Shown: one piece after another, positions 45,160-54,531 of the stretch | Layout of the letters: each line of letters opens with the position of its first letter | Numbering within the stretch: position 1 is the stretch's first letter | Origin: Methylophilales bacterium | GTDB lineage: Bacteria > Pseudomonadota > Gammaproteobacteria > Burkholderiales > Methylophilaceae | Assembly (NCBI GenBank): GCA_019823025.1 | Contig: CP081940.1 | Location: 1,116,001-1,180,000, forward strand | DNA: 64,000 nucleotides | Direction of reading: 5' to 3' | Notes under the pieces: model-generated | Database searches by the model: none | Seen by the model: only the letters and a program-made list of their open reading frames with translations | What the model was told of the DNA's origin: nothing | Program-made: the position numbers and the translations under genes

Positions 45160-45717
45160 TCAAGATTTCCATTTAATAATATATATTTTAAGTGTAATTT
45201 TATTTTTGTTTAATTCGATGTACTTCGGGAAAATTTTGTTTTCTTTCTCTATTACCCCCTCATAATCTACCTTCCAATCTGCATAAGATAGCGAGACATT
45301 TTTTTTGCTAGTGAGTTGAGTTGGTGGGGTCATAATTAACTTCTCTAGAATAAAAACATTTTGTTTATTACCAAAGATTTGCCTAATGATATCTTCGATT
45401 TCTTTTTTATTCTTTGATAAGTTACTAATTTTTAATGAGTTATTTGATTTATCTAAATAAACTTTAGAAATAACTGAATTGAAGGGGTTTAGAATGGTAA
45501 TACTACTTTTACCGTTTTTTGTATTCCAAATAAGCTTTCCGGTAAACCCTTTTTTTTCAACAAAAAGAGTAATTTTGGCTGAAAAAGCTAGGTTAACAAA
45601 ATCATTTACATTGGTTTGGTTGGAATAATCTTTGTAGGAAACTATTTCTGGTTGAGTTTTATCAATTGAAGCGCAACTAACCAGGAAAAAAGATATTAAA
45701 ATACAAATAAATTTCAT
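45160..45717 (-). CDS. lolB: Outer-membrane lipoprotein receptor LolB
   Basis: Accepts lipoproteins from LolA and inserts them in the outer membrane. The 185-residue protein has a lipoprotein signal with LVSC followed by ASID (Cys near residue 15), then FSAKITLFVEKKGFTGKLIWNTKNGKSSITILNPF, which I read as the LolB beta-sheet region (split here). The sequence is divergent; identification leans on the lipobox and its position between a TPR protein and ispE. Confidence 0.88.
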   Translation of the reverse strand: MKFICILISFFLVSCASIDKTQPEIVSYKDYSNQTNVNDFVNLAFSAKITLFVEKKGFTGKLIWNTKNGKSSITILNPFNSVISKVYLDKSNNSLKISNLSKNKKEIEDIIRQIFGNKQNVFILEKLIMTPPTQLTSKKNVSLSYADWKVDYEGVIEKENKIFPKYIELNKNKITLKIYIIKWKS

Positions 45718-45740
45718 TATTTGCCTACTTTAAAAAAAAG

Positions 45741-47453
45741 TTATCGGTATTTCTTAACAGTCTTTAATAATATCTTATTATCAGGATATTGTTGCAATGA
45801 TTCGTCCCATATTTTTTGAGCCTCATCAATTTTATTTGCGTGCCAAAGAACTTCACCTAGGTGAGCCGAAATTTCGGGATCTTTTTTAATTTCGTAAGCC
45901 TTTCTTAAAAAATCAAGGGCTACATCGATATTGCCTAGTCTATATTGTACCCAACCCATACTGTCCATAATGTAGTGGTTCCTAGGTTCTAGAGATAAGG
46001 CTATTTCAATATTTATCTTTGCTTCATCAAGCTTTATGTTTCTGTCGGCAAATGAGTAACCTAATGCATTGTATGCAACTGCATAGTCAGGCTTAATTTT
46101 TATTGCCTCTCTTAAAAGCTGCTCCATAAGGACTGTATTCCCCATCCTCTCTGCAAGCATGGCGTAATCATATTTGAACTCTGCAGAGTTTTTAAAATTT
46201 TCCTCTTCTTTTTTCATCAAATCATATGCTTCTGTTTCTTTATTGTCGCTATATAAAATTGATATTTTTGCTCTGAATAATTCCAACTTGGCCTCTGGAG
46301 TTAAGTTGATATATTGATCTAGGCTCTCTAATGCTTGATCATTCCCTTCATACTTAGCTATTAACTCTGCGGTTAATATTTTAGATTCAATAAAAGATGG
46401 GCCAGAATTAATCTTGTTTAACCAAGCGAGAGCTTCATTATAATTACCTCTTGTGTCTTCAATACGTGCAAGGTAGATGTAAATTTGTTCGGGTTGTGGA
46501 TACCCTCTTTCAAGGCTTTGCATCAGAAATTTCTCTGCTAAGTCATAATCTCCTAGCTCGATAGCAAGTAATGAAACAGTAAAACTTATTTCTGCAGACG
46601 CAAGTGAACTATTTACTATTTTAAGAAATTCATCTTTTGCTAAATTATATTTTTTTTGGCTTGTAAGTAGCTTTGCATACTCCAGTCTTACTTCACTCGC
46701 ATCAGGATATTGCTTCAGATAGTTAACATAAAAATTTGACGCTTTTTCTTGTGATTCTAGTCCTATGATATAACCCTCAAATAAAACTGCCGTTTGCCAC
46801 TTAGGATCAATTTTTTTTACTTTAGCAAGTTCAGAGCTAGTCAATTTTTTATTGTTGGCGAAATAAGCGGCATGTGCAATTGCAAAATGTGCCTCCTTAC
46901 TATTGGGATAAGGTTCAGCAATATCGACAATAAATCTAAGAGCATTTTTTTTATTCTCTACCTTCGCAAGTATAGAATTTAAATATAAGAAACCTTCTCC
47001 TCGGTATGTATCTTGCTCAAGTAATTTTTTTACAATCGGTTTAGCCTTACTTAAGTTTCCGCTTGTAATATATAGTTCAGCTAAAATTTGCTGGGCTTGG
47101 ACAGATTTGGGATCTAAACTACTCCACACTTTTGCCGAGTCAAGAGCGACGCGACCATTTCTTGAACTTCCCGCAACCCTTGTAGCTCTCTCAGCTAAAG
47201 GAATACTGTGAGTTTGCTTTGCTAAATCAAGGTAAAGATGACCGGCAGAATTAAAATCACCTCTTTGAGTAGCTATTTCTGCTAGAAGAAACTTATAAAC
47301 AAATTCTGCATTCGCATCAGTAATTTTTGGTGGAAGATTAGGATTAAAATTATCTTGTTGATTAGCGAATGAAGAATTAAAAGAAATTACGATAAAAAAA
47401 TAGGTGCTAATTATTACGAAAAGTGTTTTATTAAATATTATGTTTTTTCTCAT
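45741..47453 (-). CDS. Exported TPR-repeat protein
   Basis: A 570-residue protein with a signal peptide (about residues 1-30, ending SSFA before NQQ). The rest is tandem tetratricopeptide repeats from about 45 to the end, clearest near AVAYNALGYSFADRNIKLDEA and YIMDSMGWVQYRLGNIDVALDFLRKAYEI. Its place just before lolB-ispE is conserved in betaproteobacteria, but the function is not established; an envelope-assembly scaffold is plausible. It diverges from the ABC exporter. Confidence 0.88.
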   Translation of the reverse strand: MRKNIIFNKTLFVIISTYFFIVISFNSSFANQQDNFNPNLPPKITDANAEFVYKFLLAEIATQRGDFNSAGHLYLDLAKQTHSIPLAERATRVAGSSRNGRVALDSAKVWSSLDPKSVQAQQILAELYITSGNLSKAKPIVKKLLEQDTYRGEGFLYLNSILAKVENKKNALRFIVDIAEPYPNSKEAHFAIAHAAYFANNKKLTSSELAKVKKIDPKWQTAVLFEGYIIGLESQEKASNFYVNYLKQYPDASEVRLEYAKLLTSQKKYNLAKDEFLKIVNSSLASAEISFTVSLLAIELGDYDLAEKFLMQSLERGYPQPEQIYIYLARIEDTRGNYNEALAWLNKINSGPSFIESKILTAELIAKYEGNDQALESLDQYINLTPEAKLELFRAKISILYSDNKETEAYDLMKKEEENFKNSAEFKYDYAMLAERMGNTVLMEQLLREAIKIKPDYAVAYNALGYSFADRNIKLDEAKINIEIALSLEPRNHYIMDSMGWVQYRLGNIDVALDFLRKAYEIKKDPEISAHLGEVLWHANKIDEAQKIWDESLQQYPDNKILLKTVKKYR

Positions 47454-47521
47454 TCTAAGATCTTTTATGTAAAGTAGAATTATTTAAATCAATTATAACT
47501 CGCTTAATGACTTAGATTTTA

Positions 47522-47542
47522 AAAGATAATTCATTTATCTTT
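47522..47542 (+). other. AT-rich stem-loop followed by T8 in the divergent spacer
   Basis: An 8-bp stem (AAAGATAA / TTATCTTT) with a 5-base loop is followed, three A and one C later, by eight T on the plus strand. It looks terminator-like but lies between two divergent genes, so an attenuator or a chance AT-rich structure are both possible. Confidence 0.3.
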
Positions 47543-47574
47543 AAACTTTTTTTTACTTCTTTAAACTTTTTTTT
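47538..47574 (+). repeat. 17-bp direct repeat upstream of the ABC operon
   Basis: TCTTTAAACTTTTTTTT occurs at 47538-47554 and again at 47558-47574, start to start 20 bases apart, about two helical turns. It lies 53 bases before the ATPase gene. The T-runs could also bend DNA or act as UP-like elements. Function is unknown. Confidence 0.7.
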
Positions 47575-47626
47575 TAATATACACTCCTAATAAATTATTA
47601 ATAAATTGTTTGGAAATTAGATTTAC

Positions 47627-48556
47627 GTGACTACGTTTGAAAATACAATAGAGGCATCAAATCTTACTAAAAGTTTTGGGAAAAACGTTGCGGTCAACGA
47701 TGTTTCTTTTCAGCTTAAAAAAGGCGAAGTTCTCGGTTTTTTAGGACCCAATGGAGCAGGTAAATCAACTACCATGAGGATGCTTACGGGCAATCTTGCG
47801 CCCACAAACGGAGATGTAAGAATATGTGGGATTGATATTATTTCAGAGCCAAAGAAAGCTAAGGCACTGATAGGTTATTTGCCTGAGATGAGACCACTTT
47901 ACAAAGAATTTACAGTAAATGAGTATTTAACTATTGCCGCTAGATTTCATAAAGTACCTTCACCAAAAATTAAAAAAGCTCTTGAAGAAGCAAAAGACAG
48001 ATGTGGTTTGTCTCATATGAGTAAAAGATTAATTGAAAACTTATCTAATGGTTACCAACAAAGAGTTGGGATAGCGCAAGCTATCATCCACAATCCTGAA
48101 ATTGTTATTCTTGATGAGCCTACGGTTGGTTTAGACCCAATCCAAATAAGAGAAATACGTAAATTAATTAGAGATATTGGCAAGCAACACAGTGTGATTA
48201 TATCCACTCATATTCTTCCCGAAGTAGAAATGGTTTGTGATCGTGTGCAAATTATTGATAATGGAAAACTCGTTTTTCACGGTTCTATAGATGATCTAAA
48301 GGCACAAAGAAGAGGAAATAAGTTGCTAGTTGGTTTTTCAAAAGCTCCGGCGATAAGCAAATTAAAAAAAATTAAAGGGGTTGATAGAGTCGAGGATGCT
48401 GAAAATGGAATGTTTAGATTCCACTTCAAAGATAAATACCTACCCGCTGAAGAAATTGTCAATCTTTCGGTGAAAGAGGGCTGGGGTTTATATCACATAA
48501 ATATGGACGTAACGAGCTTAGAAGAGACCTTTGTCAATTTAACGCAAACTAGTTAA
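47627..48556 (+). CDS. ABC transporter ATP-binding protein (GldA-like)
   Basis: A 309-residue ABC ATPase with Walker A GPNGAGKSTTMRML near residue 45, signature LSNGYQQRVGIAQAI near residue 140, Walker B IVILDEPTVGLDP and the switch histidine in VIISTHIL. The C-terminal 80 residues form the regulatory extension seen in GldA/NatA-type exporters. It starts at GTG 47627 and is followed by a permease and a GldG-like protein, so it powers that complex. The substrate is unknown. Confidence 0.93.
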   Translation: MTTFENTIEASNLTKSFGKNVAVNDVSFQLKKGEVLGFLGPNGAGKSTTMRMLTGNLAPTNGDVRICGIDIISEPKKAKALIGYLPEMRPLYKEFTVNEYLTIAARFHKVPSPKIKKALEEAKDRCGLSHMSKRLIENLSNGYQQRVGIAQAIIHNPEIVILDEPTVGLDPIQIREIRKLIRDIGKQHSVIISTHILPEVEMVCDRVQIIDNGKLVFHGSIDDLKAQRRGNKLLVGFSKAPAISKLKKIKGVDRVEDAENGMFRFHFKDKYLPAEEIVNLSVKEGWGLYHINMDVTSLEETFVNLTQTS

Positions 48557-48565
48557 AGAGAATTT

Positions 48566-49312
48566 ATGATTATTAACGTTGCCAGAAAAGAATTAAAAAG
48601 TTTATTTGCATCACCGATGGGGTGGATAATACTGTCAATTTTGATGTTTGGGTTTGGAACATTATATTTGCAAGGGGTTAATAGTTATTTTGAAGTTATG
48701 TCTGGGGCCGTTCGACCCGCTGAAAGAGTTGGCGTCACAATCTATGTTGGGTCTCAAATTTACAGTACCGCACTTTTTTTGCTTTCTGTAACGACCCCCA
48801 TGCTTACTATGAGGTTGATTAGTGAAGAAAGAAAGAGTCAAACGATGCCATTTTTGTTAAGCGCCCCAATATCACTCACCGAAATAGTGGTAGGTAAATT
48901 CTTAGGTTTGGTTATATTCTTAAGCATTCTTGTTATCTATATTTTTGCCATGCTTTCAACACTTAATATATGGGCTGATATAGATTTTGGATACCTAATT
49001 GGTAACTCTTTTGGATTCATTTTATTAATTGCAAGTTTTACAGCACTAGGAATTTTTTTCTCTAGCCTAACGAACCAGCCGATTATTGCTGCAATCACAA
49101 CATTTATTGCACTTGTTTCGATGGTCGGATTAGGAAGTTATTTTGCGAGCGATCCAAGCCACTGGTTTAATTACATCTCAATGACAAAACATTATCAATC
49201 ATTTACAAGGGGAGTTTTTGATAGCGCAGATATTGTTTATTATTTGCTTTTTATTGTTACCTTTTTAACGTTAACTGTTAGAAGGCTTGATTCAGATAGG
49301 CTCAGGGGATAA
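48566..49312 (+). CDS. ABC-2 type permease (GldF-like)
   Basis: A 248-residue protein with six hydrophobic segments and the ABC-2 pattern (VARKELKSLFASPMGWIILSI at the start; MLTMRLISEERKSQTMPFLLSAPISLTEIVVGKFLG, here split, in the middle). It is the membrane partner of the preceding ATPase (9-base gap) and resembles GldF of Bacteroidetes and NosY-type permeases. It lies 5 bases before the GldG-like gene. Confidence 0.9.
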   Translation: MIINVARKELKSLFASPMGWIILSILMFGFGTLYLQGVNSYFEVMSGAVRPAERVGVTIYVGSQIYSTALFLLSVTTPMLTMRLISEERKSQTMPFLLSAPISLTEIVVGKFLGLVIFLSILVIYIFAMLSTLNIWADIDFGYLIGNSFGFILLIASFTALGIFFSSLTNQPIIAAITTFIALVSMVGLGSYFASDPSHWFNYISMTKHYQSFTRGVFDSADIVYYLLFIVTFLTLTVRRLDSDRLRG

Positions 49313-49317
49313 CTGCT

Positions 49318-50697
49318 GTGAAAGCGAATAAAAAATTTAAATTACAATATTCTCTACAAAATAGTTTATTTCTTATTTTATTTTTATCTTTGGTATTTGT
49401 TATTGGCTTTTTGGCCAAACAGTTTGTCTATGTTAAAGACATGACCCAAGCCAATAGGAGCGTACTTACTAAAGGCAGTATTGAGGTCGTTGAGAGTATG
49501 AAAGATCCTATACAGCTTACAATTTTTGCATCGAATGATGATGGTAGCGAAAACTTTAGGAAAAGTATCGTAGATTTTTTTGCTAAGTACCAGAGAGCTA
49601 AGTCAGATATAAACATAACATTTATTAACCCAATTGAAGAACCAAAGCTTTTACAGGAGCTAGGCATAAGAAGTGATGGAGAAGTTGTTGTTGAATATAA
49701 TAAAAGAACAGAACATATATCACCACCATTTGCTGAACAAGAATTTACAAACCTTCTCGTTAGGCTTTCCAGAACAAATCAAAAACCAATCTTATATCTC
49801 GATGGTCATGGTGAAAAAAACTTAATCGGTAAAAAAACAAATGACTTAGGTGGCTTTGGTGATCAATTAAGAAACAAAGGACTCAAGCTTGCAAATCCAG
49901 ATTTAACAGCTCTAAGCGAGGTCCCTAAGGAAGGGGCAATGTTAATTATTGCAAGCCCCCAAGTAAATATTGGAAAAGTAGAGGCAAAAAAAATATTAAA
50001 TTATGTAGAGCAGGGTGGAAATCTTCTATGGCTATTGGATGATAATAATTTTAAAGGGCTTGATAGTCTTGCAAATTATTTAGCTTTGAATGTATCCGAT
50101 ATTTCAGTTATTGATCCACTTGCTGAAGAATATGGGGGTGATGAAAATATAACTTTTTCAACTATTTATGGAGATCATCCGATTACAAGAAATTTTATGT
50201 TGAGGACTATATATTCTAATGCCCACGAAGTGAATGCTCAAGACTCCTATGAGAATGGATGGGAAGTGAGTGAGTTGATAGAAGTTGCTACAGGTGGATG
50301 GCTCCCCTTAAGCAAAAAAAATGGCGATGATAAATTTAATTTTGTAAAGGGTGAGGATAAAGAGGGACCTATTAACATTGGAATTGCACTTAAAAGGAAG
50401 TTTGGAGAAATTGGGCAAAGAGTTGTCGTGGTTGGCAATGCGGCATTCTTATCAAATACCTTCATCACTTCTGGTGGTAATTTAGATTTAGGTATCAATA
50501 TTATTAATTGGCTTGCTGGTGATGATCAGTTAATTACCATTCAGCCAATGCCACTTAAAGATATAAATGTAAGCATCCCGAACGATAGTAAGTCAGTATT
50601 TATTGCATGGAGCATATTTCATTCATTTCAATATTTTATTCCAATCGGTTTGTTCATTTTAGGTTTTGTTGTTTGGTTCAGAAGAAGAAAAGCCTGA
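49318..50697 (+). CDS. GldG-like ABC-associated protein
   Basis: A 459-residue protein with one N-terminal membrane helix (about 16-35), a large periplasmic ABC-type_uncharacterised/GldG domain (LYLDGHGEKNLIGKK; NLLWLLDDNNFKGLDSLANYL; VVVVGNAAFLSNTFI) and a C-terminal helix (about 435-452) before RRRK. The paired helices should hold the domain outside the inner membrane. The start is GTG 49318. It is part of the four-gene ABC set and lies one base before the DUF4340 gene start I choose. Confidence 0.88.
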   Translation: MKANKKFKLQYSLQNSLFLILFLSLVFVIGFLAKQFVYVKDMTQANRSVLTKGSIEVVESMKDPIQLTIFASNDDGSENFRKSIVDFFAKYQRAKSDINITFINPIEEPKLLQELGIRSDGEVVVEYNKRTEHISPPFAEQEFTNLLVRLSRTNQKPILYLDGHGEKNLIGKKTNDLGGFGDQLRNKGLKLANPDLTALSEVPKEGAMLIIASPQVNIGKVEAKKILNYVEQGGNLLWLLDDNNFKGLDSLANYLALNVSDISVIDPLAEEYGGDENITFSTIYGDHPITRNFMLRTIYSNAHEVNAQDSYENGWEVSELIEVATGGWLPLSKKNGDDKFNFVKGEDKEGPINIGIALKRKFGEIGQRVVVVGNAAFLSNTFITSGGNLDLGINIINWLAGDDQLITIQPMPLKDINVSIPNDSKSVFIAWSIFHSFQYFIPIGLFILGFVVWFRRRKA

Positions 50698-50698
50698 T

Positions 50699-51601
50699 AT
50701 GACTAATAAATGGGTTACTAATTTAATATTACTAGTTGTATTAATTGGTGCAAGTTTAGTAGCCTTCCAGTCTTTAAAGGAAGAACCTGAAATTATAAAA
50801 GGTCTTGAAGTAACCAACCTTAAGCTTTCTGATTTTGACGAAATAGAGTTAAATTTTCCATCAAAAGCAAAAGTACATTTTAAAATAATTGAAGATCACT
50901 GGAAAATTTTATCACCAGTTAAAGGTAGAGCAAATGAGCGTTATGTATATCAACTTCTATCAATCCTAGCCTCAAGGAGCCCTGAAAAACTTAAAAGTGA
51001 TGACTTAGAAAAATATGGTCTTGACCAGCCTCAGTTAAAATTAACATTCCTAAATAATGAAAAGTCGTTGAAAGAAGAGTTTGTATTTGGGACTTATAAT
51101 CCAATTTCAGAAAATCAGTATATAAAATATAAAGATGATGTATTTATTGTGAATGGCCTATTTTCCGAAACTGCATCCTATGTTCCAATTGAGTTCATTG
51201 ATAAGAGACCTATTGCGCCCTATGAAATGATTCAAGGTTTTAATTTTTCAAGATTAGAGCAATGGCAAAAAAACCAATTAAAGCTTGTTGAAAAAAATGG
51301 TAGGTGGTCTACGAAAGGCATAAATGTCTCAACTACCCAGGAAGACATTGTTGAATGGCTGAGTGTTTCTTGGGATGGCTTGCAAGCCCTCTCAGTTGAA
51401 AGTTTTAAGATGGACTCAAGGCTTGGGTATAAAAGCTTTGATGTCATAGTTAATGATAATAAAAAAGTAACATTTTATAAAATTCAAGAATCCCCTCAAC
51501 TTCATTTGTATCGAAAAGATGAAGGGCTAATGTATCGATTCCCGGGAGATCTAGGATTCACAATGCTAAATCCCCATGTAAAGGTAAAAGAAAAAGAATA
51601 A
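50699..51601 (+). CDS. DUF4340 domain protein, membrane-anchored
   Basis: A 300-residue protein with an N-terminal membrane helix (NLILLVVLIGASLVAF) and a periplasmic DUF4340 domain containing tandem beta modules (HWKILSPVKGRANERYVYQLLSIL; LEKYGLDQPQLKLTFL; RWSTKGINVSTTQEDIVEWL). The open frame extends back to 50666, but ATG 50699 directly after the upstream TGA, with an AGAAAAG sequence before it, is a better start. DUF4340 proteins regularly accompany GldG-type ABC operons. Its TAA overlaps the mutM ATG. Confidence 0.87.
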   Translation: MTNKWVTNLILLVVLIGASLVAFQSLKEEPEIIKGLEVTNLKLSDFDEIELNFPSKAKVHFKIIEDHWKILSPVKGRANERYVYQLLSILASRSPEKLKSDDLEKYGLDQPQLKLTFLNNEKSLKEEFVFGTYNPISENQYIKYKDDVFIVNGLFSETASYVPIEFIDKRPIAPYEMIQGFNFSRLEQWQKNQLKLVEKNGRWSTKGINVSTTQEDIVEWLSVSWDGLQALSVESFKMDSRLGYKSFDVIVNDNKKVTFYKIQESPQLHLYRKDEGLMYRFPGDLGFTMLNPHVKVKEKE

Positions 51602-52422
51602 TGCCTGAACTACCTGAGGTTGAAGTAACAAGACTTGGCTTATTACCTCTCATAAATGGCATAGTTTCTAGTGTTGATGTCAGAAACCATTCGCTAAGGT
51701 GGCCAGTAAACCCTAATCTAAAAAAAATACTTAATTCACAAAAATTAATTTCGCTTTTACGAAGAGGAAAGTATCTTCTTGCTCAATTTTCAAATGGATA
51801 CCTAATTATCCACCTTGGAATGTCTGGAAGGATATCAATCGTTAACGAAAAAAAAAGTCTCTTAAAACATGATCATATCGATATATGTTTCAATGTAAAT
51901 GGCAATAAAAAAATATTAAGATATAACGATACAAGAAGGTTTGGGGCGATGATATGGACAGATGACAACCCGTCTAATCATAAACTTATAGCAACCCTTG
52001 GCCCCGAGCCTTTATCGGATGAATTCAATGCTGACTACTTATACGAGATAGTTAAAAGAAAAAAACAGCCAATCAAAAGCACAATAATGGATAGCCACTC
52101 TGTGGTCGGCGTTGGTAATATTTATGCTAGCGAATCCCTTTTTCTTGCTTCCATTAGACCTCAACGCCGATCTCAAAAGATCAAAAAAAAGGAAATTGGT
52201 ATATTAGTTGATTCTATAAAAATGGTTATCCAAAAGGCAATTGAAAGAGGGGGAAGTACACTTAATGACTTTTTTAGCGTTAATGGGCAAAGCGGGTATT
52301 TTCAAAATGAGCACAATGTCTATGGAAGAGAAAATGAAAGTTGCAATAAGTGCGAGGGAAGGATATATCAATTAAGAATTGCGCAGAGGTCAAGTTTTTA
52401 TTGTAAAAATTGTCAAGTTTAA
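51601..52422 (+). CDS. mutM: Formamidopyrimidine-DNA glycosylase
   Basis: Excises 8-oxoguanine and Fapy lesions. The 273-residue protein begins MPELPEVEV (catalytic Pro2, Glu3), has the lysine in LLRRGKYLLAQF, the H2TH domain with SVVGVGNIYASESLFLA, and a C-terminal zinc finger with the four cysteines of NESCNKCEGR and SSFYCKNCQ. The ATG overlaps the DUF4340 stop by one base. It converges on ubiB with 13 bases between. Confidence 0.97.
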   Translation: MPELPEVEVTRLGLLPLINGIVSSVDVRNHSLRWPVNPNLKKILNSQKLISLLRRGKYLLAQFSNGYLIIHLGMSGRISIVNEKKSLLKHDHIDICFNVNGNKKILRYNDTRRFGAMIWTDDNPSNHKLIATLGPEPLSDEFNADYLYEIVKRKKQPIKSTIMDSHSVVGVGNIYASESLFLASIRPQRRSQKIKKKEIGILVDSIKMVIQKAIERGGSTLNDFFSVNGQSGYFQNEHNVYGRENESCNKCEGRIYQLRIAQRSSFYCKNCQV

Positions 52423-52435
52423 AGTTACTTAAATT

Positions 52436-53962
52436 TTATATAAATGTGAGGACTGCAAACGTTATAACCATAAATAAAATAATCATTACCAATATAATTC
52501 TATCTTGCCTAAGCTTTATTCCTTCAATTGATTTTCGGATATCTTTTTCAATGATTGTGTATGAATCTTTATTATGATTATTCAAATAAGCATGAAGAAG
52601 TGTAGGTAATTGAGGAGCAATGTCCACCCAATTAGGAAATTCCTTTTTTATTCTATTTATTAAGTTCTTGGGGCCAATTTGCTCCTTTAACCAATTTTCT
52701 AAAAAGGGCCTTGCTGTTACCCATAGATCTAAATTTGGATCTAGTTCACGACCTAAACCCTCAACGTTAAGAAGCGTTTTTTGTAACATGGTTAATTGAG
52801 GTTGTATTTCCATATTAAACTTTTTAGAAGTTTGAAATAACCTAATGAGTAGCTTTCCAAATGAAATATCTTTAAGGGGTTTATTGAAGATTGGTTCACA
52901 TACCGAACGAATTGCATTTTCAAATTCATCAATAGAGGTTTCAGCCGGGACCCACCCTGATTCAATATGAACCCTTGCAACTTCACGATAATCTCTTTTG
53001 AAAAATGCAGCAAAATTTTTGGCTAAATAAAGTTTATCCTGGTCATTAAGCGTACCCATTATTCCAAAATCCATTGCAATATATTTTCCACTTTTTGCAA
53101 CCTGAATATTCCCAGGATGCATATCTGCGTGGAAAAAACCATCTCGAAAGACTTGTGTAAAAAATATTTCAACTCCATTCTTTGCTAATTCGGATAAATT
53201 AATTTTATTCTTCTTGATGGCATCAATATTACTTATAGGAATTCCATCCATTCTTTCCATCACCATAACTTTTTCGTGACAGTAGTCCCAAAAAACACTT
53301 GGAACAACTAATAATTTTTTATCTTTAAAGTTTTCGCCGAGATGACTACAATGACCAGCCTCAAGTAATAGATTTAGTTCTGATTGCGTATGTCTCTCAA
53401 ATTCAGAGACGACTTCATCTGGTTTTAATCTCTTACCGTCTGACCAAATTTTGTATAAAATATTTGCAATTAAATGAAGTAATTTAATATCTTTTTTAAC
53501 TTCACTTTCTATGTTTGGGCGAAGAATTTTGACAGCTACTTTCTCTCCGTTGTGGAGTATGGCAAAGTGAACTTGCGCCACTGATGCACTTGCTACAGGT
53601 TTCTCATTAAATTCTTTAAATACGGATGAAATTTTTTTTGAATAAGCATTTTCTATTGTTTGTTTAACTTTCTTAAACTCAAAGGGTGGTACTTTGTCCT
53701 GAAGCTTAGTGAGTTCAATTGCAATATCATTAGGTAATAAGTCTTTCCTTGTAGAAAGCATTTGTCCAAATTTTATAAATATTGGGCCTAAACTTTCGAG
53801 AGCAAGCCTGAGCCGAATTGCTCGATTATTTTTTTTGGATTTGATAAGGCTAAGGGGGTAGAGCAAAATAGATAAAAGAGAGTTTTTACGTAATTTAAAA
53901 AACTCATCAAGTCGAAATTTGAGCACGATGAAAATAATAAAGATTATTCTAAAAATAATCAT
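52436..53962 (-). CDS. ubiB: Ubiquinone biosynthesis kinase-like protein UbiB
   Basis: Atypical ABC1/ADCK ATPase needed for ubiquinone synthesis. The 508-residue protein has the KxGQ motif in PIFIKFGQMLSTRKDLLP near residue 50-65, the alanine-rich loop PVASASVAQVHFA, VAVKILRPNIE, ADMHPGNIQV and AMDFGIMGTL. Two C-terminal hydrophobic segments (about 485-507) anchor it in the membrane. It overlaps ubiJ by 4 bases, giving the classic ubiE-ubiJ-ubiB operon. Confidence 0.97.
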   Translation of the reverse strand: MIIFRIIFIIFIVLKFRLDEFFKLRKNSLLSILLYPLSLIKSKKNNRAIRLRLALESLGPIFIKFGQMLSTRKDLLPNDIAIELTKLQDKVPPFEFKKVKQTIENAYSKKISSVFKEFNEKPVASASVAQVHFAILHNGEKVAVKILRPNIESEVKKDIKLLHLIANILYKIWSDGKRLKPDEVVSEFERHTQSELNLLLEAGHCSHLGENFKDKKLLVVPSVFWDYCHEKVMVMERMDGIPISNIDAIKKNKINLSELAKNGVEIFFTQVFRDGFFHADMHPGNIQVAKSGKYIAMDFGIMGTLNDQDKLYLAKNFAAFFKRDYREVARVHIESGWVPAETSIDEFENAIRSVCEPIFNKPLKDISFGKLLIRLFQTSKKFNMEIQPQLTMLQKTLLNVEGLGRELDPNLDLWVTARPFLENWLKEQIGPKNLINRIKKEFPNWVDIAPQLPTLLHAYLNNHNKDSYTIIEKDIRKSIEGIKLRQDRIILVMIILFMVITFAVLTFI

Positions 53963-54531
53963 TTTGAAATTTTTAGCGCTAAGCTATTAATCTTAGCTTC
54001 AATACGCTCTACATCCTCACTGATGTTGTCTATTTCAGCTAAAAATTGATGTACCCTATTTTTTTTTGCAATTAAGGGCTTTTCTTCTTCCCAATATTCT
54101 TTGAATGCCTCAGCTATACTTATTGTAATTTTTTTACTTTCATTGAAGACTCTTTCTCCCAAAATTCCTACTCTGTTTGCTGCTACATCACCAATAATTT
54201 TACTTAAATCTTCCTCTACATCCCATTTAATTTTTTTCAATATTTCAGATACTTCCCTTGCCAAATCAATATCACCTTTGATGGTGATATCTTTATTTTC
54301 TTTATGAAGTATTTGATTAATTAGGCTTTTGATAGGCATAGAAATTGAAGCATCAGGATTTTTTACCTGACCAATATATTCTAACAAACCCTTTTTGTTA
54401 ACACTAAAGTACATAGATAGCTCTGAGATTTTGATGAGGATAGTTTTGTTATGAAATTTATTTAATCTTGTGCTCATCCAATCGTTTTGAAATAAAACAT
54501 GATTCAGAATAATTTTTCTTAATTTTTCCAC
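53959..54531 (-). CDS. ubiJ: Ubiquinone biosynthesis accessory factor UbiJ
   Basis: A 190-residue SCP2-domain protein that scaffolds the ubiquinone-synthesis complex and binds the lipid intermediates. The N-terminal half has the SCP2 plan (TILIKISELSMYFSVNKKGL; ASISMPIKSLINQIL; ITIKGDIDLAREVSEIL), and the C-terminal part is a coiled coil (AEIDNISEDVERIEAKINSL). Sequence conservation is low in this family; the position between ubiE and ubiB is the strongest evidence. Confidence 0.93.
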   Translation of the reverse strand: MEKLRKIILNHVLFQNDWMSTRLNKFHNKTILIKISELSMYFSVNKKGLLEYIGQVKNPDASISMPIKSLINQILHKENKDITIKGDIDLAREVSEILKKIKWDVEEDLSKIIGDVAANRVGILGERVFNESKKITISIAEAFKEYWEEEKPLIAKKNRVHQFLAEIDNISEDVERIEAKINSLALKISK

